A stretch of 31,048 nucleotides of DNA from Gammaproteobacteria bacterium (GCA_030431185.1 JAUIJO010000004.1:1-31048); one strand, 5' to 3'. Counted from the stretch's first letter, positions 1 to 10,889 are shown. Numbers and translations are program-made. The notes: a model not told the origin generated them from the sequence alone.

Positions 1-1
1 C

Positions 2-1225
2 GTGGCGGAGGCCTTCGAGATCCTCAAGGGGCTGCGTCCGCGCTACCAGGAGCACCACGACGTCCGCTATACCGACGACGCCCTCCAGGCCGCGGTGGAC
101 CTCTCGGTCAAGCACATCGGCGACCGTCTGCTCCCGGACAAGGCCATCGACGTGATCGACGAGGCCGGTGCCCGCCAGCAGCTGCTGCCCGATCGCGAAC
201 CGCAGGCGCTCATCGACGTGGACACGATCGAACTGATCGTCGCGAAGATGGCGCGGATCCCGGCCAAGCAGGTCAGCGCCACCGACAAGGACGTGCTGCG
301 CAACCTGGAGCGCAACCTGAAGATGGTGATCTTCGGGCAGGACCCGGCCATCGAGACCCTGACCTCGGCGATCAAGCTGGCCCGCTCGGGCCTGGCCAAC
401 CCCGACAAGCCGATCGGCAACTTCCTGTTCGCCGGCCCCACCGGCGTCGGCAAGACGGAGGTCACCAAGCAGCTCGCGCTGCAGCTGGGGATCGAGCTGG
501 TCCGCTTCGACATGTCCGAGTACATGGAGTCGCACTCCGTCAGTCGCCTGATCGGCGCGCCCCCGGGCTACGTGGGCTTCGACCAGGGCGGCCTGTTGAC
601 CGAGAAGATCGTCAAGACGCCGCACTGCGTGCTGCTGCTCGACGAGATCGAGAAGGCGCACCCGGACATCTTCAACATCCTGTTGCAGGTCATGGACCGC
701 GGCGTGCTCACCGACACCAACGGCCGCGAGGCGAATTTCCGCAACGTGATCGTGGTCATGACCACCAACGCCGGTGCCGCGCAGGCCTCGCGCCGCTCGA
801 TCGGCTTCACCCGCCAGGACCATTCGACCGACGCGATGGAGGCGATCCGCAAGGGCTTCACGCCGGAGTTCCGCAACCGCCTGGATGCGGTGGTGCAGTT
901 CCAAGCCTTGGCGATGGAGCACATCCTGCGCGTCGTCGACAAGTTCCTGATCGAGCTGGAAAGCCAGTTGCACGAGAAGCAGGTCAGCCTGACCGCCACG
1001 CCGAGCGCTCGCGACTGGCTGGCGCAGCACGGCTTCGACCCCTTGATGGGCGCGCGTCCGATGACCCGGGTGATCCAGGACCGGATCAAGCGCCCGCTGG
1101 CGGACGAACTGCTGTTCGGCAAGCTGGTCGGAGGCGGCCGGGTGACCATCGACGTGAAGGACGACACGCTGGTCATCGACGCCCAGGCCGAGCCGGAGAA
1201 GCTCCTGCCCGCCACGGTCGACTGA
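2..1225 (+). CDS. clpA: ATP-dependent Clp protease ATP-binding subunit ClpA, C-terminal part
   Basis: This is the last ~407 residues of the AAA+ unfoldase that feeds substrates (often via ClpS) into ClpP; the gene starts before the window. The end of the first AAA module is visible, with the DEAGAR stretch near residues 53-58 of the visible part. The complete second module follows: Walker A GPTGVGKT at about 145-152, Walker B LLLDEIEKAH at about 209-218, a sensor-like TTNAG segment, and the C-terminal small domain with GARPMTRVIQDRIKRPLADE. The FG/DEIEKAH pattern and the absence of a middle coiled-coil domain point to ClpA rather than ClpB. It ends in TGA just before a strong terminator. The identification is firm; only the 5' part is missing. 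Confidence 0.95.
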   Translation: MAEAFEILKGLRPRYQEHHDVRYTDDALQAAVDLSVKHIGDRLLPDKAIDVIDEAGARQQLLPDREPQALIDVDTIELIVAKMARIPAKQVSATDKDVLRNLERNLKMVIFGQDPAIETLTSAIKLARSGLANPDKPIGNFLFAGPTGVGKTEVTKQLALQLGIELVRFDMSEYMESHSVSRLIGAPPGYVGFDQGGLLTEKIVKTPHCVLLLDEIEKAHPDIFNILLQVMDRGVLTDTNGREANFRNVIVVMTTNAGAAQASRRSIGFTRQDHSTDAMEAIRKGFTPEFRNRLDAVVQFQALAMEHILRVVDKFLIELESQLHEKQVSLTATPSARDWLAQHGFDPLMGARPMTRVIQDRIKRPLADELLFGKLVGGGRVTIDVKDDTLVIDAQAEPEKLLPATVD

Positions 1226-1245
1226 TCCGGGGGCAGCCCCCAATG

Positions 1246-1272
1246 AAAAAGGCGGCCAGTGGCCGCCTTTTT
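1246..1272. terminator. bidirectional intrinsic terminator between clpA and infA
   Basis: A perfect 12-bp stem (AAAAAGGCGGCC / GGCCGCCTTTTT) with a 3-base AGT loop has A and T tracts on its two sides. It can therefore terminate both clpA (plus) and infA (minus), which converge here. Confidence 0.9.
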
Positions 1273-1319
1273 CTTGTGCTTCAAAGCTGAAGCAATTTCA
1301 TATCAAATGCTTACGGGCA

Positions 1320-1538
1320 TTACTTCATGCGATAGGTGATGCGACCCTTGGTCAAGTCATAGGGCGTCATCTCAACCTTCACGCGGTCGCCGGTCAGGAT
1401 GCGGATGTAGTGCTTGCGCATGCGACCGGAGATGTGGGCAATGATCTCGTGCCCGTTTTCGAGGCGCACGCGGAACATGGTGTTCGGAAGGGTTTCCGAT
1501 ACCGTGCCCTCGAACTCGATCACGTCGTCTTTGGCCAT
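1320..1538 (-). CDS. infA: translation initiation factor IF-1
   Basis: A 72-residue protein with the complete IF-1 OB fold. It begins MAKDDVIEFEGTVSETLPNT and ends GRITYRMK, with RVRLENGHEIIAHISGRMRK in the middle. IF-1 binds the ribosomal A site during initiation together with IF-2 and IF-3. The length is exactly that of the family. An in-frame upstream extension exists, but the ATG at 1538 gives the canonical N terminus. The neighbours clpA and aat match the usual clpA-infA-aat arrangement of gammaproteobacteria, which supports the call. Confidence 0.97.
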   Translation of the reverse strand: MAKDDVIEFEGTVSETLPNTMFRVRLENGHEIIAHISGRMRKHYIRILTGDRVKVEMTPYDLTKGRITYRMK

Positions 1539-1684
1539 GTGTTTCCTGGAATCTGGTGGGTGGAACGGAGTGGGTGCAGCAGGCTTGCTGCCCGAGGCGG
1601 GCCTGGGGCATCCGCCAAGCCGGTCATTGTGCCATGCGCGGAGGGACCACGCAAAGAAAAGGTTGACAGGCGTGGCGCGAACCC

Positions 1685-2434
1685 CTAGATCGATCCGTCG
1701 GCGAGCGAGGCGGCCGCGACCTCGCCGAAGGGCGTGGTCCAGGGCCCCGGGACACCGGGGAGGTCGCACTGGGCCGCCACGAGGCGAAGGAACCCGGGCC
1801 TGGGGCAGGCGATCGCACCCAGGCGTACGAGATGGGGGTTGCTCACCTGGGCATCAAGCCATGGCCAGCCCCATTCGTTCAGGCGCCGGGCGAGGGCGGC
1901 CAGCGCGAGCGTGGAGCCCCCGGTCGCCAGGCTGAACATGCTTTCGCCATAGAACATCCTGCCGACGGCGACGCCGTACAGGCCGGCCACCAGGCGATCG
2001 CCGTCGATCACTTCGATGGAGTGCGCGTGGCCCTGGCGGTGCAGCTCGCGATAGGCCCGGGCCATGTCGTCGGTGATCCACGTGCCCGACTGACCGGCGC
2101 GCGGGACAGTCGCGCAGTGGTGCAGGACCTCGTCGAAGCGCCGGTCCGCCTGGACTACGCATGTCGAGCCCCGCAGGCCGCGGCGGAAACGACGCGACAA
2201 ATGGACGCCGCCCGGAGCGGTCGCAAACATGGCCCGTGGATCTGGCGACCACCACAGGATCGGCTGGCCATCGGAGTACCACGGAAAGATGCCCGCACGA
2301 TACGCGTTGAGCAGGCGCGGCACCGACAGGTCCCCCCCGATCGCCAGCAGGCCATCGGGTTCGCGCAGGGCCTGCTCCGGCGGCGGGAACGCGCTCAGCG
2401 GATCATCATCCAGCAGCGAGGGAAGGCGGCTCAT
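1685..2434 (-). CDS. aat: leucyl/phenylalanyl-tRNA-protein transferase
   Basis: A 249-residue cytoplasmic enzyme that transfers Leu or Phe from aminoacyl-tRNA to the N-terminal Arg or Lys of proteins, making them N-end-rule substrates for ClpS-ClpAP. Family hallmarks are present in order: GLLAIGGDLS near residue 28, YRAGIFPWYSDGQPILWWSP near 45-64, GTWITDDM, GHAHSIEV, and a C-terminal GWPWLDAQVSNPHL segment. Length is normal for the family. Its place beside infA and clpA fits both synteny and function. It lies 45 bases downstream of the FemAB-like gene on the same strand and is probably co-transcribed with it. Confidence 0.95.
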   Translation of the reverse strand: MSRLPSLLDDDPLSAFPPPEQALREPDGLLAIGGDLSVPRLLNAYRAGIFPWYSDGQPILWWSPDPRAMFATAPGGVHLSRRFRRGLRGSTCVVQADRRFDEVLHHCATVPRAGQSGTWITDDMARAYRELHRQGHAHSIEVIDGDRLVAGLYGVAVGRMFYGESMFSLATGGSTLALAALARRLNEWGWPWLDAQVSNPHLVRLGAIACPRPGFLRLVAAQCDLPGVPGPWTTPFGEVAAASLADGSI

Positions 2435-2479
2435 CCCCGGATACTCCCGCGGAAGAGCGCGCGAACGCCAGCGCCGGGA

Positions 2480-3619
2480 TCAGCGGGAGGCATGGGGGTG
2501 CTTGAAAGGCAGGCGGTCCGACAGGTGGACGAGGTGCCGCTCGACCTGGGCGCTCTCCTGGCGGCACCACTCCGCCAGCGCCTCGCGGAACAGGGGATGC
2601 GCGACCCAGTGCCGGCTGTGCACGCGCCGCGGCCGGAAGCCGCGCGCGAGCTTGTGTTCGCCTTGCGCGCCGGGCTCGAAGCGGCCGAGCCCCTCGCGCA
2701 GGCAGTATTCGATGCCCTGGTAATAGCAGGTCTCGAAATGCAGGCCCGGCAGGTCGGCATGGCAGCCCCAATAGCGCCCGTACAGGGTGTCGCCCCCGCG
2801 CAGGCACAACGCGCCGGCGATGGTCTCGCCCTCCGACACGGCCAGCACCAGCACGAGCTGTCGCGGCATGGCGTGGGCGAGATGATGGAAGAAAGGCAGG
2901 GTCAGCGCGGGATGGTTGCCGTACTCGGCGAAGGTCTGCAGGTAGAGCGCGTGCATCGCGTCGAGGTCGGCATCGGTCGCTTCATCGCCGTGGACGACCC
3001 GGAACCGCACGCCCGCCCCGGCGACGCGAGTGCGTTCGCGGCGGATGTTCTTGCGGTGCTTGTTGTCCATCGCGGCGAGGAAATCATCGAAGCCGCGCCA
3101 GCCATCGACGTTCTCCCAGTGGTACTGGACGTCCTGCCGGGCCAGCCATCGGGCATCGAACGCCGGGGCTTCCCCGGCATCGTGGAAGTTCACGTGCGCC
3201 GACGAGAATGCGTCGTCACCGCAGGCCCGTTCCATCGCCTGCAACAACGCGTGGCGATCGCCCTCCAGCGCGGCCAACAGGCGCGGACCGCTCACCGGTG
3301 AGTAGGGCACCGCGCACAGCCACTTCGGGAAGTAGTCCAGTCCCGCCCGGGCATAGGCATGCGCCCAGGCGTGGTCGAACACGAACTCGCCATGCGAGTT
3401 GTGCTTCACGTACCCGGGCGCGGCGGCGGCCAGCCGCCCGTCACGCCAGAGCGTCAGATGGTGGGGCGTCCAGCCCCAGTCCCCGCGTATGCATCCGGTC
3501 GCTTCCAGTCCGGACAGGAAGGCGTGGCAGACGAAGGGGTTGCGGCCATCGTGCAAGGCGTCCCATTGCGCGGCGTCGATCCCGGCGAGCGCCGGCAGCC
3601 AGCGAACCTCCAGGCTCAT
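2480..3619 (-). CDS. GNAT / FemAB-like N-acyltransferase (DUF482 type)
   Basis: A 379-residue protein that looks like the DUF482 (FemAB-like GNAT) family. It has an N-terminal 'NPFVCHAFLSGLEATGC' stretch, a central HVNFHDAGEAPAF segment, an FLAAMDNKHRKNIRRER segment, and a C-terminal GNAT-like part with GALCLRGGDTLYGRYWGC and EHKLARGF. The substrate is unknown; members are cytoplasmic and are seen near aat in many proteobacteria. The start ATG overlaps the stop of the DUF2254 gene by four bases (3616-3619), so the two are translationally coupled. Family call is fairly secure, function is not. Confidence 0.8.
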   Translation of the reverse strand: MSLEVRWLPALAGIDAAQWDALHDGRNPFVCHAFLSGLEATGCIRGDWGWTPHHLTLWRDGRLAAAAPGYVKHNSHGEFVFDHAWAHAYARAGLDYFPKWLCAVPYSPVSGPRLLAALEGDRHALLQAMERACGDDAFSSAHVNFHDAGEAPAFDARWLARQDVQYHWENVDGWRGFDDFLAAMDNKHRKNIRRERTRVAGAGVRFRVVHGDEATDADLDAMHALYLQTFAEYGNHPALTLPFFHHLAHAMPRQLVLVLAVSEGETIAGALCLRGGDTLYGRYWGCHADLPGLHFETCYYQGIEYCLREGLGRFEPGAQGEHKLARGFRPRRVHSRHWVAHPLFREALAEWCRQESAQVERHLVHLSDRLPFKHPHASR

Positions 3620-4911
3620 CGGGGCGGGCGGGGAGCCGCGGGCAGGACGTCGCCGACCAGTTCGGGACGGCAGGCGGCGAGCAGCGACGCGCGGTCCGGC
3701 TCGAACGCCATCGTCGCCAGCGCTCGCCGGCAGGCATCGCCGGCCTGCTGGCGGATCGGATCCTCGTAGTGGACGTAGCCCAGGTCGTCCAGGGCGCCGA
3801 AGGCCTTCTGCAGGCGGATGCCGATCTCGCGCATGCCCGCTCCATCCCGCGCGATGGCCGGGAACACGTCATCGAACATGTCCTCCTCGCGCAGGGCGGG
3901 CACGAAGACCCGCGAATGGCTGATCTCGATGTCTTCTTCCTTCTTCGCGCGCCCCCGCGCCCAGCCGGTGAAGAGGCGGACCACCGTGCCGACCACGTCG
4001 ATGGCGGTGCCTGGATCGTTGACGGCCGGCGACAGTGCCCGCACCGCGATCTCGGTCAGCACCACCAGGCCGTAACGGGGATCGTTCTCGAAGGTGCGGG
4101 AATCGCCAACGACGAAGGCCTTGCGGAACGAAGACAGGGCCTGCTCGTCGAACGGCCCGGATATGCGAGCCAACGCTCGCCCGGGCACGGCGAAAGAACC
4201 GGGCAGGACGTCCAGGTGGATGTCGACCCCGTGCTCGTCGCTGAACTGTCCGAGCCGGTCCATGTCGATGTACTCGATGTAGCCGACCCGCTCCGATTCG
4301 ATCGCCACCGCATCTTCCGGGGGCTCGCGCCATGGCGCACCGCCCAGCCAGGGCCTGCCGGCGCGGTGCTGCATGGCGCGCCGCGTGGCGGTCTCGACCA
4401 GGTTGATGGTCTCGGCCACGCGTCCGAAGCGGGACAGCTGTTCGATCCAGCGCAACAGGGTGACCGTGATCAGCACGATCACCGCGATCGTGGCCGCCAG
4501 CAGCAACACGCGGCCGCTGTCGCCATAGATGCCCGCACTGAGGGCGATGAGCCCGACGATGGAGTAGAGGAACGCACCGATGAAGGTCGCCAGCGAGCCC
4601 TGCGCGGTGGTGTCCTCGATCAACAGCTTCGCGGCGCGTGGCGTCGCGGTCGTCGAAGCGGTGCCATAGGCCGAGACCATGGTCGCCAGCGAGAACGTGG
4701 TCACCGCCAGCATCGAGGTGGCGAGGATGCCCAGGATGTTGCCGACCGAGCCGGCACCGATCGACCCGGCCAGACCGGGCGGGATGAGCGGCTTCGCCGC
4801 CACGCCCAGCAGGGCGGTGACGATGCCGAGCAGGCCGTACAGGGATGCCCGGAACCACATCCGCCTCGAGAACCTGGACAACAAGAACCACCATCTGTCG
4901 GTGAACGCCAC
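3616..4911 (-). CDS. DUF2254 integral membrane protein
   Basis: A protein of about 431 residues matching the DUF2254 family from memory. There are about four hydrophobic helices in the first third (the GLLGIVTALLGVAA, ILATSMLAVTTFSLATMVSA, IGAFLYSIVGLIALSAGIYG and LLLAATIAVIVLITVTLLRW segments). A soluble part follows with DRLGQFSDEHGVDIHLDVLP and EIAVRALSPAVNDPGTAID. The function of the family is unknown. I chose the GTG at 4911, because the longer reading frame (to 4971) runs through the trxB terminator hairpin. A GTG at 4911 has a purine-rich GGGGTCAGGA just upstream. It overlaps the next gene by four bases. Confidence 0.75.
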   Translation of the reverse strand: MAFTDRWWFLLSRFSRRMWFRASLYGLLGIVTALLGVAAKPLIPPGLAGSIGAGSVGNILGILATSMLAVTTFSLATMVSAYGTASTTATPRAAKLLIEDTTAQGSLATFIGAFLYSIVGLIALSAGIYGDSGRVLLLAATIAVIVLITVTLLRWIEQLSRFGRVAETINLVETATRRAMQHRAGRPWLGGAPWREPPEDAVAIESERVGYIEYIDMDRLGQFSDEHGVDIHLDVLPGSFAVPGRALARISGPFDEQALSSFRKAFVVGDSRTFENDPRYGLVVLTEIAVRALSPAVNDPGTAIDVVGTVVRLFTGWARGRAKKEEDIEISHSRVFVPALREEDMFDDVFPAIARDGAGMREIGIRLQKAFGALDDLGYVHYEDPIRQQAGDACRRALATMAFEPDRASLLAACRPELVGDVLPAAPRPPR

Positions 4912-4927
4912 TCCTGACCCCGCCAAT

Positions 4928-4953
4928 GGAAAGGGGCCAGTATGACTGGCCCC
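4928..4953 (-). terminator. intrinsic terminator of trxB
   Basis: A 9-bp perfect stem GGGGCCAGT/ACTGGCCCC with a 3-base loop lies ~30 bases beyond the trxB stop. Read on the minus strand it is followed by TTTCC. The short T run makes it a moderate terminator. Confidence 0.65.
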
Positions 4954-4983
4954 TCGTGATGAAACCTGCACCCTCCGGCCGGC

Positions 4984-5931
4984 CTACTTCTCCAGGAATC
5001 GCTCGGCGTCGAGCGCCGCCATGCAGCCGAAGCCCGCCGATGTGATCGCTTGGCGGTAGACCTGGTCGGCCACGTCCCCGGCCGCGAAGACCCCGGGCAC
5101 GCTGGTCGCGGTGGCCTCGCCGGACAGGCCGGTCTTGATCGTGATGTAACCGTTCTTCATCTCCAGCTGGCCCTCGAACAGCCCGGTGTTGGGCGTGTGG
5201 CCGATGGCGACGAAGAAGCCGTGGATGTCGATGTCGCGGGTGGAGTCGTCGAGCATCGACTTGACGCGCATGCCGGTCACCCCGGCATCGTTGCCCAGCA
5301 CTTCGTCGACCACGTGGTGCCAGACCGGCTCGATCTTCCCGGCCTCGATCCTGGCGAACAGCTTGTCCTGCATGATCTTCTCCGCGCGCAGGGTGTCGCG
5401 GCGATGCACCAGGTAGACCTTGCGGGCGATGTTGGACAGGTACAGCGCTTCCTCGACCGCGGTGTTGCCGCCGCCGACGACCGCCACGTCCTGGTCCTTG
5501 TAGAAGAAGCCGTCGCAGGTCGCGCAGGCGGACACGCCGCGTCCCTTGAAGGCGTCCTCGGAGGGCAGGCCCAGGTACTTCGCGGTGGCGCCGGTGGCGA
5601 TGATCAGCGCGTCGCAGGTGTACTCGCCATTGTCGCCGACCAGCTTGAACGGCCGCGCCGACAGGTCGGCGGTATGGATGTGGTCGAACACGGTCTCGGT
5701 ATCGAAGCGCTCGGCATGGGCCTGCATGCGCGCCATCAGGTCGGGTCCCATGAGGCCGTGGGCGTCGCCCGGCCAGTTGTCGACCTCGGTCGTGGTCATC
5801 AGCTGGCCGCCCATCTGCAGGCCGGTGATGACGACCGGCTTGAGGTTGGCGCGGGCGGCGTAGACGGCGGAAGTCCAGCCGGCCGGACCGGAACCGAGGA
5901 TGACGAGGCGGGCATGCTTGGAAGGGCTCAT
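4984..5931 (-). CDS. trxB: thioredoxin reductase (NADPH)
   Basis: A 315-residue flavoprotein that reduces thioredoxin with NADPH. The FAD motif GSGPAG lies at about 13-18, the redox pair CATC at about 136-139 (VSACATCDGFF), the NADPH motif GGGNTA at about 153-158, and the C-terminal FAD segment VFAAGDVAD follows. Length is standard. The ATG at 5931 gives MSPSKHARLVILGSGPAG, which matches the usual N terminus; upstream in-frame starts would add unrelated residues. There is no clear Shine-Dalgarno sequence before this ATG. The gene is divergent from ald and ends in its own hairpin. Confidence 0.96.
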   Translation of the reverse strand: MSPSKHARLVILGSGPAGWTSAVYAARANLKPVVITGLQMGGQLMTTTEVDNWPGDAHGLMGPDLMARMQAHAERFDTETVFDHIHTADLSARPFKLVGDNGEYTCDALIIATGATAKYLGLPSEDAFKGRGVSACATCDGFFYKDQDVAVVGGGNTAVEEALYLSNIARKVYLVHRRDTLRAEKIMQDKLFARIEAGKIEPVWHHVVDEVLGNDAGVTGMRVKSMLDDSTRDIDIHGFFVAIGHTPNTGLFEGQLEMKNGYITIKTGLSGEATATSVPGVFAAGDVADQVYRQAITSAGFGCMAALDAERFLEK

Positions 5932-5934
5932 GGG

Positions 5935-5940
5935 TATAAT
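5935..5940 (+). promoter_or_regulatory. perfect -10 hexamer (TATAAT) facing ald
   Basis: TATAAT on the plus strand lies four bases before the trxB start codon and immediately upstream of the structured leader of ald. No good -35 is seen at 16-18 bases, so this is only a candidate. It would place the RNA start near 5946-5948, at the 5' end of the closing stem described next. Confidence 0.35.
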
Positions 5941-5943
5941 GAA

Positions 5944-6153
5944 GGCCTGTTGGGGCGCGCTCTGGCGCATGGGTCGCATTCACGGGACCGGGCCCCCGCC
6001 GCAGGCGGGACGACCGTGATCGAGCCCATAGCTTGGAGGCGGCGTCCGGGCAAAACAAGGCAGGTCCCGGGAAGCTGTGTTCCGGGCAGCCCCGGCGGAT
6101 CGACGATCGCCATCCATGCACCAGGCCGGCTCGCCGCGGACGCGGCGTTTTTT
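5944..6153 (+). ncRNA. candidate structured leader or small RNA upstream of ald
   Basis: About 210 bases between trxB and ald have multi-branch RNA pairing. A possible closing stem pairs GGCCTG (5944-5949) with CAGGCC (6122-6127). A first arm pairs ATGGG (5969-5973) with CCCAT (6025-6029), TCG (5974-5976) with CGA (6021-6023), CACGG (5981-5985) with CCGTG (6014-6018), and CCCGCC/GGCGGG around a GCA loop (5995-6009). A second arm has CCGGG (6046-6050) with CCCGG (6091-6095) and an inner CCCGG/CCGGG pair. A perfect terminator ends it 25 bases before the ald start. I do not recognise a known riboswitch, 6S, SRP or tmRNA signature. It may be a cis-regulator of ald or an independent small RNA. Confidence 0.35.
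6132..6153 (+). terminator. intrinsic terminator or attenuator just before ald
   Basis: Perfect 6-bp stem CGCCGC/GCGGCG, loop GGAC, then six T residues. It sits only 25 bases upstream of the ald ATG and about 10 bases before its Shine-Dalgarno sequence. It must therefore either end an upstream RNA or act as an attenuator for ald. Confidence 0.75.
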
Positions 6154-6177
6154 CTGGCCGCTCAGGAGACCCATGCC

Positions 6178-7266
6178 ATGCGAATCGGTGTGCCCAGGGA
6201 AACCAAGACGCTCGAGGGCCGGGTCGCGCTGGTGCCGGCGGCCGCCGGCGACCTCGTCAAGCGCGGACACGAGGTGTGGGTGGAGCAGGGGGCGGGGGAA
6301 CCGAGTGGCTTCCCGGACGCGAACTATGCGGCGCTCGGCGTCCGGATCGCACCCGATGCCGAGTCGCTGTACGCCCGCGGCGAGCTGATCGTGAAGGTGA
6401 AGGAGCCCATCGAGGGCGACCTGGAACACCTGCGACCGGACCATGTGCTGTTCTGCTACCTCCACCTGGCGGCGGAACCCGCACTGACCCGGCGCCTGCT
6501 CGACATCGGCCTGACGGGCATCGCCTTCGAGACCGTCGAGCTCGCCACGGGTGAACTGCCGCTGCTGGCACCGATGTCGATCATCGCCGGTCGCATCGCC
6601 GTGCAGGTGGGCACCACGCTGCTGCACCAGCCGCAAGGCGGCAAGGGCATGCTGCTGGGCGGCCTGCCCTCGACCGGGCGCGGCAAGGTCGTGGTGTTCG
6701 GCGCGGGCCAGGCCGGCGGTGCGGCGGCCGCCCTGGCCGCGGCGGGCGGGGCCAACGTGGTGGTCTTCGAAATGCGCCAGGACCGCCTGGCGCAGATGAT
6801 GGCGCTGGGCCCCAACGTCACCGCCCTCTACCCGTACCACGACGAAGTCCAGCAGGCCCTGGCGGATGCCGACCTGGTGGTGGGGGCGGTGCTCGTGACC
6901 GGCGCGCGGGCGCCGCACGTGCTGACCCGGGACATGCTGCGTGGCATGGAAGCGGGCAGTGTCGTGGCCGACATCTCCATCGACCAGGGCGGCTGCTTCG
7001 AGACCTCGCGCCCGACCAGCTGGCGCGAGCCGACCTACGTGGAGGAGGGGGTCACCCATTTCTGCGTGACCAACATGCCCGGAGCGGTGCCCCGGACCAG
7101 CTCGCAGGCGATCTGCGCGGCGATCCTGCCCTGGGTCGATGTCCTGGCCACCGGCGAATGGCGTCACAATGAGGCCCTGGTCCGCGGCATCAATGTCGAA
7201 GCCGGCGAGCTGGTGCATCCGGCGCTGCGGAAGATGGCCGGAGAGGGCGCCGAAACAGGGGCGTGA
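6178..7266 (+). CDS. ald: alanine dehydrogenase
   Basis: A 362-residue NAD-dependent enzyme that interconverts L-alanine and pyruvate plus ammonia. It begins MRIGVPRETKTLEGRVALVP, typical of the family. The substrate-binding Lys75 (VKVKEP) and catalytic His96 (CYLHLA) are at the family positions. The nucleotide-binding loop GAGQAGG follows near residue 175, and DISIDQGGCFETSRPT and VTNMPGAVPRTSS come later. The ATG at 6178 has AGGAG nine bases upstream (6164-6168). It is divergent from trxB and its leader carries a structured element with a terminator. Confidence 0.95.
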   Translation: MRIGVPRETKTLEGRVALVPAAAGDLVKRGHEVWVEQGAGEPSGFPDANYAALGVRIAPDAESLYARGELIVKVKEPIEGDLEHLRPDHVLFCYLHLAAEPALTRRLLDIGLTGIAFETVELATGELPLLAPMSIIAGRIAVQVGTTLLHQPQGGKGMLLGGLPSTGRGKVVVFGAGQAGGAAAALAAAGGANVVVFEMRQDRLAQMMALGPNVTALYPYHDEVQQALADADLVVGAVLVTGARAPHVLTRDMLRGMEAGSVVADISIDQGGCFETSRPTSWREPTYVEEGVTHFCVTNMPGAVPRTSSQAICAAILPWVDVLATGEWRHNEALVRGINVEAGELVHPALRKMAGEGAETGA

Positions 7267-7310
7267 CCTCGTGCCCGGAAGCGGGCGCCAACGGTACCAA
7301 TCAGGCGCTT

Positions 7311-7339
7311 TTGCCTGTATCTTCAAAGACTAACAGAAT
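7311..7339 (+). promoter_or_regulatory. putative sigma-70 promoter of ftsK
   Basis: TTGCCT (7311-7316), a 17-base spacer and CAGAAT (7334-7339) lie 22 bases before the ftsK start, in the locally AT-richer gap after ald. The boxes match the consensus only partly. Confidence 0.4.
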
Positions 7340-7361
7340 CTAGCTAAGGCAGAACTTCACG

Positions 7362-9719
<2,358 letters not shown>

Positions 9720-9785
9720 TGCATGGGACACCGGGGAAGCAGTTGGGTTTTCCCCGGACAATGGAACGCACGTCGAAGGATTCGA

Positions 9786-10109
9786 ATGTCACACGTCCCC
9801 ATGGACACTGGTGCGGGCGGCGGGGAACGGGGCTGGTTCCTGGCTGGAATGGCAGGCCTCTCGGGTCTGCTGAACGCACTGGACTTCCTGTATGCGGGGT
9901 ACCAGGGAGGAGGGCCGGACTGGGGCACCCTGTGCCTCGCGGCCGGCTTCCTGATGGTCACTCCGCAGTTGTGGACCCGGCCGTTCCGGCTCCGGCGCCT
10001 GTGGCCTTCCGCGCGCCGCGTCGACGTCCCACCCTCCCGCCTGGACCTGATCGGCATGGCAGGCCTGTTGCTGCTGAGCGCGGGCATGCTGACGGACCTC
10101 TTGGGTTGA
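9786..10109 (+). CDS. small hypothetical membrane protein
   Basis: A predicted protein of 107 residues between ftsK and lolA that I do not recognise. It has two to three hydrophobic stretches (WFLAGMAGLSGLLNALDFLY, LCLAAGFLMV, DLIGMAGLLLLSAGMLTDLL) and an Arg-rich loop between the second and third (RPFRLRRLWPSARR). This suggests an inner-membrane protein with a cytoplasmic basic loop. The ATG at 9786 has AAGGA about six bases upstream; an upstream in-frame start would add Arg-rich residues with no support. It is probably co-transcribed with ftsK (66-base gap). Confidence 0.6.
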   Translation: MSHVPMDTGAGGGERGWFLAGMAGLSGLLNALDFLYAGYQGGGPDWGTLCLAAGFLMVTPQLWTRPFRLRRLWPSARRVDVPPSRLDLIGMAGLLLLSAGMLTDLLG

Positions 10110-10229
10110 GGGCCGGCGAGGGCCCCGGGGCCGCCAGCCACATGCCAGCTGAACGGGCGACGCCCGTTGCACGCACGATTCATCCTGTTTTGGCGACACT
10201 TGCGCCATACGCCACGTTGGAGTGACGCC

Positions 10230-10889
10230 ATGATTGATTCCATCCGTACCGCCGCGGCCCGTCGTCGCCTGCGGCTCGCCGCCGGCCTCGTCGCGCTGGG
10301 GCTGGCGAGCGCTTCGAGCGCCTTCGCCGGTGCCCGCGACGACCTCGGTCGCTTCACCCATGACCTCCAGGGGCTGGACGGGCAGTTCACCCAGAAGGTG
10401 TTCGACGCCAATGGCAAGCTCAAGGAGTCGTCCAGCGGCTCCCTGGCGGTGGAGGCGCCGCGTCATTTCCGATGGGAGTACGTGAAGCCGTATCCGCAGG
10501 TGATCGTGGCCGATGGCAAGACCGTCTGGATCTACGAGCCCGACCTGGACCAGGTGACCCGCAAGCCCCAGGGCGAGGAAGAACAGAACAGCCCCCTGGC
10601 CGCGCTCATCGATCCGGCCCGGCTGGATGCGCAGTTCAAGGTGAGCGAGACCGGCGAGTCCGACGGCCTGCAATGGCTGTCGCTGGCGCCCAGGGACGCG
10701 AACAGCGCGAGCTTCAACTCCGCGCAGCTGGGCTTCCGCGACGGCACCCTGGTGAGGATGAAGGTGGTCGATTCGCTGGGGCAGCGCACCGAGATCGACT
10801 TCAGCCAATGGAAGCGCAATCCGTCCTTCGCCGGGGGGACCTTCCAGTTCAGCCCGCCCGAGGGCGTGGACGTGATCGGCGAAGGCTGA
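10230..10889 (+). CDS. lolA: outer-membrane lipoprotein carrier protein LolA
   Basis: A 219-residue periplasmic chaperone that takes lipoproteins from LolCDE to LolB. It has a cleavable signal peptide (LRLAAGLVALGLASASSAFA, cut before GARDD). Family features follow: LQGLDGQFTQKVFD, SSGSLAVEAPRHFRWEY, GKTVWIYEPDLDQVTRK and a C-terminal FQFSPPEGVDVI. The ATG at 10230 is preceded by GGAG seven bases upstream; the frame is open further upstream but a signal peptide argues for this start. The ftsK-lolA-rarA order is the common gammaproteobacterial arrangement. Confidence 0.95.
   Translation: MIDSIRTAAARRRLRLAAGLVALGLASASSAFAGARDDLGRFTHDLQGLDGQFTQKVFDANGKLKESSSGSLAVEAPRHFRWEYVKPYPQVIVADGKTVWIYEPDLDQVTRKPQGEEEQNSPLAALIDPARLDAQFKVSETGESDGLQWLSLAPRDANSASFNSAQLGFRDGTLVRMKVVDSLGQRTEIDFSQWKRNPSFAGGTFQFSPPEGVDVIGEG

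Noticed and set aside
5944..6153. 6S RNA, SRP RNA or tmRNA
   Set aside because: The branched layout does not match 6S, there is no GGAAGCAGC-type SRP loop, and no tag-coding segment; left as an unnamed candidate.
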